From: Jatrophihabitans sp.
GTDB taxonomy: Bacteria; Actinomycetota; Actinomycetes; Mycobacteriales; Jatrophihabitantaceae
NCBI GenBank assembly: GCA_036389035.1
Contig: DASVQQ010000039.1
Location: forward strand, 1 to 64,000
DNA: 64,000 nt
Direction: 5' to 3'
Part shown: positions 18,781 to 25,450 of the stretch, piece by piece
How positions within the stretch are numbered: the first letter of the stretch is position 1
How the letters are laid out: each line of letters begins with the position of its first letter
Program-made: the position numbers and the translations under genes
Notes under the pieces: generated by a model
What the model was told of the DNA's origin: nothing
The model's input: only the letters and a program-made list of their open reading frames with translations
Databases searched by the model: none

Positions 18781-20073
18781 GTGACAGGGGACGTGACGGC
18801 GCCGGTCGGCGCGCGGCAGCTGGAGCAGCTGTGGCGCGACTGCGCGCCGACCGTCCTGGCCGCGCTGACCCGCCGCTACGGCGACTTCGACACCGCCGAG
18901 GACGCCCTGCAGGAGGCGCTGCTGGCCGCCGCCCAACAGTGGCCGGCCGAGGGACTGCCGGCTGACCCGACCGCCTGGTTGATCACCGTCGCCTCCCGAC
19001 GGCTGGTCGACCAGTGGCGCTCGGACCACGCCCGGGCCGAGCGGGAGCAACTGGTCACCAGCCGGACGCCGCCGGCGGAGTTCCTCGCCCCGGCGGCCGA
19101 CAGCACCATCGCGGCCGACACCGTCGACAGCGCGAACGCGGTGGATGACTCGGTGGCCCTGTTGCTGCTGTGCTGCCATCCCGCGCTGCCCCGTCCCGCG
19201 CAGGTGGCCCTGACGCTGCGCGCCATTGGGGGACTGAGCACCGCGCAGATCGCCCGGGCCTTTCTGGTGCCCGAGCCCACCATGGCTCAGCGGATCAGCC
19301 GGGCCAAGGCCAAGCTCAGGCAGGCCGGCGCTCGGTTCAGCGCCCCGCCCGCGCACGAGCTGCCGGACCGGGTCGCCGCCGTGGCGCAGGTGCTGTACCT
19401 GATCTTCACCGAGGGCCATACCAGCACCGCCGGCGCGAGCCTGTACGACGTCAGCCTCACCGACGAGGCGATCCGGCTGACCCGGCAGCTGCACCGGCAC
19501 CTGCCCGACGCCGGTGAGGTCAGCGGGCTGCTGGCGCTGATGCTGCTCACCGACGCCAGGCGGGCCGCCCGGATCAGCGCCGACGGAGCACTCGTGCCGC
19601 TGGCCGAGCAGGACCGCGCGCTGTGGGACCAGGCTCGCATCCGCGAGGGCGTCGGGCTGATCGAGGCCGCGCTGCCGGCCGGACCGGTCGGCCCGTACCA
19701 GCTGCAAGCCGCGATCAGCGCCGTGCACGCCGAGGCAGCCCGCGCCGAGGACACCGACTGGGCCCAGATCGAGGCCCTGTACCGGATGCTGGAGCGCCTC
19801 GCGCCGAGCCCGATCCTCACCCTCAACCACGCCGTGGCCGTTGCCATGCTCGACGGTCCCGCCGCCGGCCTGCGGATGCTGGAGCCGCTGCTGAACGACC
19901 CGCGGCTGCGGCGCTTTCACCGCTTGTACGCCGTCCGCGCCCACCTGCTCGAGCTGGCCGGCCACGGCGAACAGGCGCAGGCAAGCTATGCCACCGCCGC
20001 GCGGCTGGCTACCAGCATCCCCGAGCAGCGCTACCTCAACGCCGCCGCGGCGCGTGCCCCGATCACCCGTTGA
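18781..20073 (+). CDS. ECF42-group RNA polymerase sigma factor with C-terminal TPR-like extension
   Basis: Extracytoplasmic-function sigma factor of 430 aa, much longer than ordinary ECFs. The sigma-2 region (about residues 14-80) includes YGDFDTAEDALQEALL and the sigma-4 helix-turn-helix (about 135-185) includes GGLSTAQIARAF and PEPTMAQRISRAK. The remaining roughly 240 residues form the helical SnoaL-free TPR-like extension typical of ECF42, known in that group to be needed for activity. No anti-sigma gene is present, as is usual for ECF42. The GTG at 18781 follows AAAAAGG; an in-frame GTG at 18793 is an alternative. It lies with the DGPF gene upstream and a VOC remnant downstream, probably one transcript. 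Confidence 0.93.
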   Translation: MTGDVTAPVGARQLEQLWRDCAPTVLAALTRRYGDFDTAEDALQEALLAAAQQWPAEGLPADPTAWLITVASRRLVDQWRSDHARAEREQLVTSRTPPAEFLAPAADSTIAADTVDSANAVDDSVALLLLCCHPALPRPAQVALTLRAIGGLSTAQIARAFLVPEPTMAQRISRAKAKLRQAGARFSAPPAHELPDRVAAVAQVLYLIFTEGHTSTAGASLYDVSLTDEAIRLTRQLHRHLPDAGEVSGLLALMLLTDARRAARISADGALVPLAEQDRALWDQARIREGVGLIEAALPAGPVGPYQLQAAISAVHAEAARAEDTDWAQIEALYRMLERLAPSPILTLNHAVAVAMLDGPAAGLRMLEPLLNDPRLRRFHRLYAVRAHLLELAGHGEQAQASYATAARLATSIPEQRYLNAAAARAPITR

Positions 20074-20101
20074 GGGCCGATCCCCATTGAGAAAGGACGT
20101 C

Positions 20102-20479
20102 ATGTCTGACTCGATCAAGCTCAGCTCAGTCGCGCTGGACTGCCCGAACGCCGGTGAACTCGCCGCCTTCTACGCCGGCATCACCGGCGGCGAGGTGGTC
20201 TTCGTCAACGCCGAGTGGGCGACCGTCAACGGCCCGGGCGGTCGGATCGACTTCCAAACCGCCGCCGGCTACACCCCGCCGACCTGGCCCGACCCGGCGT
20301 CCTCGATGCAGCTGCACCTGGACTTCGTGGTCGATGACCTGGCCGCCGCCGAAGCGCGGGTGCTGGCCGCCGGCGCGACCAAGTAGGCCGACCAACCCAA
20401 TGCCGATCACTGCCTGGTCTTCGCCGATCCGGTGGGGCACCCGTTCTGCCTGACCACCTGGGACACCGTGCCATCCTGA
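20102..20479 (+). pseudogene. VOC/glyoxalase-like gene interrupted by an in-frame TAG
   Basis: Starting at the ATG at 20102 (AGAAAGGACGTC upstream) the frame encodes a vicinal-oxygen-chelate domain, MSDSIKLSSVALDCPNAGEL onward. It reaches GATK and then hits TAG at 20384-20386 (codon 95). In the same frame, without any shift, the next 30 codons give ADQPNADHCLVFADPVGHPF and CLTTWDTVPS before TGA at 20477. That segment is exactly the conserved C-terminal strand of this family, so the full-length product would be 125 aa. A single base change making an amber codon is the simplest reading. The shortened 94-aa product would lack the last beta strands and at least one metal ligand position. A sequencing error is possible. 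Confidence 0.85.
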
Positions 20480-20491
20480 AGGCGAGCCGGC

Positions 20492-20902
20492 TCAGGCGCG
20501 CGTCAGGATCACCACCGGAATAGGGCGATCGGTCTGCTGCTGGTGGTCGGTGAAGAACGGGTAGTTCTGCGTGAGCAGGCTCCACAGCCGCTTCCGCTCA
20601 GCGCCCTCGGCCGTGCTGGCCACCGCCTCGTAGGTCTGGTCGCCGACCTCGACGGTGACTCGGGGATCGGCCATCAGGTTGAGATACCAGGCCGGGTGCT
20701 TGGCGGCGCCCATGTTGGAGGCGATGACCAGCAACCGGTCACCGTCCGGGTGAAACATCATCGGCGTGGTGCGGCGCTGACCGGTCCTGGCCCCGACCGT
20801 GGTCAGCAGCAGCAGCCGCTCACGGTGCATTCCCTCGATCTCACCGCCGGCACGGAATTGCTCGATCACCTGACGATTGATCTCTTTGACGTCCACATCC
20901 AC
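20492..20902 (-). CDS. F420-dependent nitroreductase-family (Ddn/DUF385) protein
   Basis: Deazaflavin-dependent nitroreductase-family protein of 136 aa. Landmarks: LLLLTTVGARTGQRRTTPM (about residues 30-48), VIASNMGAAKHPAWYLNL (about 59-76) and DPRVTVEVGDQTYEA (about 79-93), all typical of the DUF385/Ddn group that uses reduced F420. The N-terminal part is hydrophilic and could contact the membrane as in mycobacterial Ddn. The ATG at 20902 has GGGGAG 5-6 nt upstream. With the PPOX protein at 7549 it suggests the organism makes F420. Natural substrate unknown. Confidence 0.9.
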   Translation of the reverse strand: MDVDVKEINRQVIEQFRAGGEIEGMHRERLLLLTTVGARTGQRRTTPMMFHPDGDRLLVIASNMGAAKHPAWYLNLMADPRVTVEVGDQTYEAVASTAEGAERKRLWSLLTQNYPFFTDHQQQTDRPIPVVILTRA

Positions 20903-20996
20903 TCCCCGTAGCGAAGATCAGTTCCGCCGACGCCGATCATCCTCGGACCCGCGGTGCCGAGCAATCCGTCTCGACCTGAATCCGGCTCGGCGCGAG

Positions 20997-21002
20997 TACC
21001 GT
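20997..21002 (+). promoter_or_regulatory. -10 box TACCGT of the CapA-like gene
   Basis: TACCGT ends 6 nt before the ATG at 21009; no Shine-Dalgarno lies between, so a leaderless transcript is predicted. Confidence 0.6.
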
Positions 21003-21008
21003 TCAGCC

Positions 21009-22364
21009 ATGTCGGTCCTCGCCGCGGGCCCCTGCCGGTTGATGCTGGTCGCCGTGCTCGCGGTGGCGCTCAGCGGCTGCGGGCACTCCGATGACAGAGA
21101 CCGGGAAGTCCCGGGTGCGAGCACCCCGACCCGGCAGGCCTCCGCAGCCACCCCTACCCGGGCCCCCGTCACTGCCACCCGGGGCGCAGCCACCGCCACT
21201 CAGGAATCCAGCGGCTTCAAGGCAGCCAGCGGTTCAAAGGCATCCAGCGGTTTCAATACAGCCGGTACCGCCGGCGCCGGCAACACCGCGGCGCCCGGTG
21301 GCATCCAGCCCTCCACCCCCTCTCCGGCCCCGGCTCGCACGGTGACCGTGCTGGGCTCCGGCGACGTGCTGATCCATCCACCGCTGTGGCAGCAGGCGGC
21401 GGCCGACGCCCGGGCCGCGGGCAGGTCCGGCTATGACTTCGGTCCGATCTACGCCGGAATAGCGCCGGTCACCCTGGCCGCTGACCTGGCGATCTGCGAG
21501 CTGGAGACCCCGCTCGCCGCGCCCCAGGGACCGTTCTCGGGCTGGCCGAACTTCAACGCGCCGCCGCAGGTGCTGACCGCGCTCAAGGCGGCCGGTTACG
21601 ACAGCTGCAGCACCGCCTCGAACCACACGCTCGACCAGGGTTACGCCGGGGTCAAGCGGACCCTGGACCTGCTGGACGCGGCCGGCCTGCGGCACACCGG
21701 CAGCGCCCGCTCGGCAGCCGAGGCGGCCCGACCGCTGATCATGAGGACGGCCACCGGGGTGCGGGTAGCTCAGCTCGCCTTCACCTTCGACTTCAACGGC
21801 ATCGCGGTGCCGGCCGGCCGGCCTTGGCTGGCTAACCCGATCAGGATTCCGGCGATCCTGGCCGCTGCGCACCGCGCCAAGCAGGCCGGTGCTGACATCG
21901 TGGTGCTCAGCATGCATTGGGGCGCGGAGTACGACCACGACCCGACCGCGGAGCAGGCTGATCAGGCTGATCGGCTGCTGGCCTCGCCCGACATCGACCT
22001 GATCCTGGGGGCCCACTCCCATGTGGTGCAACCGTTTCAGAAGCTGCACGGCAAGTGGGTCGCCTACTGCATGGGCAACCAGGTGTCGCGGCACGCGGTG
22101 CCCAGCGAAGGAAGCCGCGAAGGTGTGATGGCCCGGTTCACCTTCACCGAGGTGGCTCCGCACCGGTTCGTGACCACCAGGGCGGAGGCGATCCCGACCT
22201 GGATGCAGATCTCGCCGCGACTCCGGCTGATCGAGCTGCGGTCGGCGATCGCCGACCGGCAGACTCCCGCGGGACCTCTCGCGGTCTACCGCGCGGCGCT
22301 CGGACGGATCACCGCTCACCTCGACTCGCTCGGCGGCCGTCGCCAGGGACTGGTCATCGCCTGA
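21009..22364 (+). CDS. CapA-family metallophosphatase-like lipoprotein
   Basis: CapA/PgsA-like protein (bacterial capsule synthesis protein fold, calcineurin-like metallophosphoesterase superfamily), 451 aa. The N-terminus is a lipoprotein signal with lipobox LSGC (Cys near residue 23). A Thr/Ala/Ser/Pro-rich linker (about 30-110) follows, then the domain with GSGDVLIHPP (about 117), ASNHTLDQG (about 205) and LSMHWGAEYD plus GAHSHVVQPFQ (about 300 and 340). These His/Asp residues are the metal-binding positions of the family. It should be anchored outside the membrane. CapA relatives are linked to poly-gamma-glutamate, but no pgs/cap genes are nearby, so the substrate stays open. Confidence 0.9.
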   Translation: MSVLAAGPCRLMLVAVLAVALSGCGHSDDRDREVPGASTPTRQASAATPTRAPVTATRGAATATQESSGFKAASGSKASSGFNTAGTAGAGNTAAPGGIQPSTPSPAPARTVTVLGSGDVLIHPPLWQQAAADARAAGRSGYDFGPIYAGIAPVTLAADLAICELETPLAAPQGPFSGWPNFNAPPQVLTALKAAGYDSCSTASNHTLDQGYAGVKRTLDLLDAAGLRHTGSARSAAEAARPLIMRTATGVRVAQLAFTFDFNGIAVPAGRPWLANPIRIPAILAAAHRAKQAGADIVVLSMHWGAEYDHDPTAEQADQADRLLASPDIDLILGAHSHVVQPFQKLHGKWVAYCMGNQVSRHAVPSEGSREGVMARFTFTEVAPHRFVTTRAEAIPTWMQISPRLRLIELRSAIADRQTPAGPLAVYRAALGRITAHLDSLGGRRQGLVIA

Positions 22365-22421
22365 GGCGCCGGCTGGTCTGCCGCTGTGGCAGGTCGGGCG
22401 ATGACGCCGGACGCTGATCGC

Positions 22422-22463
22422 AACTCCCTGGCCGGAACTCTCTGGCCGGAACTCCGTGGCCGG
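22422..22463. repeat. Three 14-bp tandem repeats
   Basis: Three near-identical units (aactccctggccgg type) fill 22422-22463 between the CapA-like gene and the small gene at 22503, just upstream of that gene's predicted promoter. Confidence 0.85.
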
Positions 22464-22491
22464 AACTCGGTGATCGGGCGGCTCTGATGGA

Positions 22492-22497
22492 TAATCT
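22492..22497 (+). promoter_or_regulatory. -10 box TAATCT before the 22503 gene
   Basis: TAATCT ends 5 nt before the GTG at 22503 within the locally A/T-rich gatggataatcttcg. Consistent with a leaderless or near-leaderless message. Confidence 0.5.
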
Positions 22498-22502
22498 TCG
22501 GT

Positions 22503-22883
22503 GTGCGAGGGCGAGGCTTCGAGAACATGGCCACGGTGCTGGTCAACCCGGAAGTGCTGAGCGACTTCGAGCTCGATCTGATGTCGCACGACTTCCGGGT
22601 GTGGACCGTGCACACCACCTCGACCTTCCCCGACGCCCCGCGGGCGGCGATGCAGATCCGCCGCGCCCTGATCGACTGGAGCAGGGGCCGGTGGAACGTG
22701 GCGGCCGACTGGACCGTCGTCTGGATCACCTTCGGTGACAGCTGGCTGGACGGCGACAACCCGATCCCGTGGCCGGCGCATGCGGCGCTGTGGAAGAAGC
22801 TGGCGGAGTACTCCGAGAACGTCCGCTACAACCTTGGCCTGGGCGGCATGCCGAAGCTCGGAGTCCCGCGCGAATCCCGTTAG
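22503..22883 (+). CDS. Conserved-looking hypothetical protein
   Basis: A 126-aa soluble protein that I do not recognise. It has a composition unlike a chance frame: aromatic-rich strands (FRVWTVHTTSTFP near residue 31, WTVVWITFGDSWLDGDNPIPW near 70), an Arg/Ala helix (AAMQIRRALIDWSRGR near 47) and no membrane segment. The start could be GTG 22503 (behind a TAATCT box) or ATG 22527, which begins MATVLVNPEV. Its TAG stop shares bases with the TAA stop of the convergent RNase HI gene (4-nt overlap), which argues that both ends are real. No function proposed. Confidence 0.7.
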   Translation: MRGRGFENMATVLVNPEVLSDFELDLMSHDFRVWTVHTTSTFPDAPRAAMQIRRALIDWSRGRWNVAADWTVVWITFGDSWLDGDNPIPWPAHAALWKKLAEYSENVRYNLGLGGMPKLGVPRESR

Positions 22884-23380
22884 GTCTGCGAGGCGAACGG
22901 CGCCATCACCAGCGCGGCGCCGTCATTGGCGAGCGCGTCCGCGCGCTCGTTGCCGAGGTCTCCCGAGTGCCCCTTGACCCAGCGCCAGTCGATGGCGTGC
23001 CGCGCGGACACCTCGTCCAGCGAGCGCCACAGGTCGGCGTTCTTGACCGGCTGCTTCGAGGAGTTCTGCCAGCCGTTGCGCTTCCAGCCATGGATCCAGC
23101 TGGTGATGCCCTGGAGCACGTACCGGCTGTCGGTGTAGAGCACCACGGCGCACGGCCTGGTCAGGGCGGTCAGCGCCTGGATGGCGGCCATCAGCTCCAT
23201 CCGCTGATTGGTGGTCTGCGGCTCGCCGCCGAAGAGCTCCTTCTGGTGGCCGCCGCTGGTGAGCCACACTCCCCAACCACCCGGCCCCGGGTTGCCCTTG
23301 CAGGCTCCGTCGGTGTAGATCACCACTGAGGGCTGACCGGGCGGGGTCGGCGGTGGGGTGTTGGATGGGTCGACACTCAC
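22880..23380 (-). CDS. rnhA: Ribonuclease HI
   Basis: Type 1 RNase H, which cleaves the RNA strand of RNA-DNA hybrids; 166 aa. The four acidic catalytic residues are visible: Asp in YTDGACKGNPGPGGWG (about residue 24), Glu in RMELMAAI (about 62), Asp in YTDSRYV (about 84) and Asp in NERADALA (about 147), with the WVKGHSG histidine before the last. A proline-rich N-terminal leader of about 17 residues precedes the domain. The GTG at 23380 is preferred because a TACCGT box ends 7 nt before it. The 3' end overlaps the convergent hypothetical gene. Confidence 0.96.
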   Translation of the reverse strand: MSVDPSNTPPPTPPGQPSVVIYTDGACKGNPGPGGWGVWLTSGGHQKELFGGEPQTTNQRMELMAAIQALTALTRPCAVVLYTDSRYVLQGITSWIHGWKRNGWQNSSKQPVKNADLWRSLDEVSARHAIDWRWVKGHSGDLGNERADALANDGAALVMAPFASQT

Positions 23381-23387
23381 CTGCAGC

Positions 23388-23393
23388 ACGGTA
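23388..23393 (-). promoter_or_regulatory. -10 box TACCGT of rnhA
   Basis: On the minus strand TACCGT ends 7 nt before the GTG at 23380. It decides between that GTG and an in-frame GTG three codons earlier that overlaps the box. Confidence 0.55.
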
Positions 23394-23427
23394 CCGGCGA
23401 ACGAGGGAACTCTGGCGGAGGCAAGTC

Positions 23428-23970
23428 ATGGCGAAGCTGCTGTATTCGGCGTCGATGTCCCTGGACGGTTTCATCGCCGGCCCGGGCGGCGACATGTCGT
23501 GGCTGACCGCGCACCTGGGACCGAACCCGATCGCGGACAAGCTGATCACTCAGATCGGCGCCCTGCTGATCGGCAATCGAACCTATGGCGGCGATGACCC
23601 GAATCGGGGCACCGACAGCGAGGGTCCGTTGGGCGGCCGGTGGGCCGGCCCGCAGTTCGTGCTCAGCCACCGCGCTGCGGAAGCCACGACGCCCGGCGTC
23701 ACCTTCGTCGATGACCTGTCCACCGCTGTCGCCGCGGCCAAGGCCGCCGCCGGTGAGAAGGAGTACGTCAACATCCTCGGCGCCAGCGTCGCCCGGCAAT
23801 GCCTGCAGGCCGGTCTGCTCGATGAGGTCCTGGTCTTCGTCGTCCCGGCGCTGCTCGGCGACGGGGTGCGGCTGTTCGACCAGCCGGGCGGGACCGAAGT
23901 CAAGCTCGAACAGCTCAGCGTCAGCCAGCTGCCGCACACCACCGGGCTCTGGCTGCGCGTCCTGACGTGA
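23428..23970 (+). CDS. Dihydrofolate-reductase-fold (RibD C-terminal-like) protein
   Basis: Protein of 180 aa in the RibD_C/DHFR superfamily: AKLLYSASMSLDGFIAGPGG (residues 2-21), LLIGNRTYGG (about 46), a central EYVNILGASVARQCL (NADPH-loop region, about 115) and LLDEVLVFVVPALLGDGVRLF (about 130-150). Such stand-alone proteins are common in actinobacteria and are usually annotated as dihydrofolate reductase family; true folate activity is doubtful. The ATG at 23428 follows GGAGG at good spacing. Divergent from rnhA with a 47-bp gap. Confidence 0.88.
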   Translation: MAKLLYSASMSLDGFIAGPGGDMSWLTAHLGPNPIADKLITQIGALLIGNRTYGGDDPNRGTDSEGPLGGRWAGPQFVLSHRAAEATTPGVTFVDDLSTAVAAAKAAAGEKEYVNILGASVARQCLQAGLLDEVLVFVVPALLGDGVRLFDQPGGTEVKLEQLSVSQLPHTTGLWLRVLT

Positions 23971-24122
23971 TCGACCCGGGTCTCACCGGTAGGGCCGGCC
24001 ACGATCGTCCCGGCGGGATAGTCGCCCGATCAGCAGCATCACGATCAGGTAGGCCGCAGGCGCAGCCGGTGGCCATCGCCACCTGCCGGGCCGACAGGTG
24101 ACAGCGTCAAGCGGCAGGGCCG

Positions 24123-24746
24123 TCAGCCGAGGGCGAGCTTCAACGCCAGCACGCCGATCAGGGCGCCGGAGACCAGCGCTGCCAACCGCCGGCCGCGGTC
24201 ACTGGTGAGCGCCCGGCCGAGCAGCGCGCCACCGCAGGCCAGGACCAGCTGCCAGCTGGCCGAAGCGAGGAGGACGGCTGTCACGAACAGCGCCTGGCCG
24301 AGCGCGCTGGGCGTGCCGCTGGATCGAAGCCCCACCACCAGCGCGACGAAGTAGATCACCGTTCCCGGGTTGATCGCCGTCAGGCCGGCCAGCGTCGCGT
24401 AGGCGCGCGCCGGACCGAACTCCCGCGTCGAGCCGTTGCCGGTCAGCTGCCCGGCAGGCCTGCGAAGCCCTGACCAGAGCGTGCGCGCCGCCACCGCGAT
24501 CAGCACCGCGACCGACACCCAGCGCAGCCCACCGAGCGCAGAGCTGAGGGCATCGGCCAGCGCGGCGCCGCCCAGCATGGCGGCCGCCGCGTAGACGCCG
24601 TCGACGGTCGCGACGCCGAGCGCCGCGGCCGCGCCGACCCGCAAGGACGTCCGGGCGGTGAGCTGGACCAGGTAGGCGCCGACCGGGCCGACCGGGATGG
24701 CGACCGAGTAGCCGGCGAGCAGGCCGGCCAGCAGCTCGGCGGTCAC
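24123..24746 (-). CDS. LysE/RhtB-family amino-acid exporter
   Basis: Membrane protein of 207 aa with six hydrophobic segments in the LysE pattern. The N-terminal helix ends in the signature YSVAIPVGPVGAYLVQL (about residues 13-29), followed by a glycine-rich second helix and INPGTVIYFVALVVG (about 122-136). The family exports amino acids or related metabolites. The start is the GTG at 24746. The 152-bp gap to the DHFR-like gene (23971-24122) holds only a short reverse-strand open stretch without a start codon. No regulator gene (LysG/LrhA type) is adjacent. Confidence 0.85.
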   Translation of the reverse strand: MTAELLAGLLAGYSVAIPVGPVGAYLVQLTARTSLRVGAAAALGVATVDGVYAAAAMLGGAALADALSSALGGLRWVSVAVLIAVAARTLWSGLRRPAGQLTGNGSTREFGPARAYATLAGLTAINPGTVIYFVALVVGLRSSGTPSALGQALFVTAVLLASASWQLVLACGGALLGRALTSDRGRRLAALVSGALIGVLALKLALG

Positions 24747-24896
24747 GGCTGAGCCGGTGTCGACTCCCGCCCGAGACTCCGCTGCTGACCGGCCGGCGCC
24801 AGACAGGCGACCGAACCCGCCACAACCCAGCCCACGTCAGTGATCATGGCGACGATGATGGTCGGGCGCCGGGCCGGTGGCAACCGACTTTGCCGC

Positions 24897-25322
24897 CTAG
24901 GACGGCGGCGGCTGCTGGTTGATGTTCATCAGCCAGTTCACGCCGAACTTGTCGGTGCAACTGCCGAACAGGTCACCCCACGGGGCCTTTTCCAGGGGCA
25001 CGGTGATGGTCGCGCCGTCGGACAGCTTGTCCCAGTAGCCGCGCAGCTCGTCCTCGTCCTCGCCGCTCAGCGAGATGGCGAAGGTGTTGGTGCCCGGGCT
25101 GAAGTCCATCTCTTTCGGCGTGTCGGCGGCCATCAGCGTGATGCCGTTGTCGGTGATCAGCTGCGCGTGCATGATCTTGTCATGCTCGGCCGGGTCGTCG
25201 CTGCCGTTCATCTCGCCGTAGGTGTTCTTGCTCAGCTCGCCGCCGAACACCGAGTGGTAGAAGTCGATCGCCTGGCTGGCCGTGTCACGGAAGTTCAGGT
25301 AGGGGTTGAGCCGGGTGGGCAT
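24897..25322 (-). CDS. PhnB-like VOC-family protein
   Basis: VOC superfamily protein of the PhnB/3-demethylubiquinone-like (DUF1338-unrelated) group, 141 aa. Landmarks: LNPYLNFRDTASQAIDFYH (residues 4-22), VFGGEL, a central HDKIMHAQLITDNGITLMA stretch (about 47-65) and PWGDLFGSCTDKFGVNWLMN near the C-terminus. This single-domain fold is found often in actinobacteria, function unknown. The ATG at 25322 has AAGGGAC about 9 nt upstream; a longer frame adds 9 codons. Unlike the VOC gene at 20102 it is intact. Confidence 0.88.
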   Translation of the reverse strand: MPTRLNPYLNFRDTASQAIDFYHSVFGGELSKNTYGEMNGSDDPAEHDKIMHAQLITDNGITLMAADTPKEMDFSPGTNTFAISLSGEDEDELRGYWDKLSDGATITVPLEKAPWGDLFGSCTDKFGVNWLMNINQQPPPS

Positions 25323-25450
25323 GAGCTGGTCCCTTCGATAGCGTTTCACCGATGCCGCCTGTCACGGCGGCGTACCTATGATTCTGGCCCTCCCTCGTAT
25401 CGGCGCGACAGTGGGGTTGCCCGGTTTGACGCATTCCGCCTAGCAGGCGC

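Noticed and set aside
23971..24122. Short reverse-strand open stretch ending in a basic tail
   Set aside because: It resembles the end of a small membrane protein but has no start codon with a ribosome site, and the upstream part runs into the LysE gene end.
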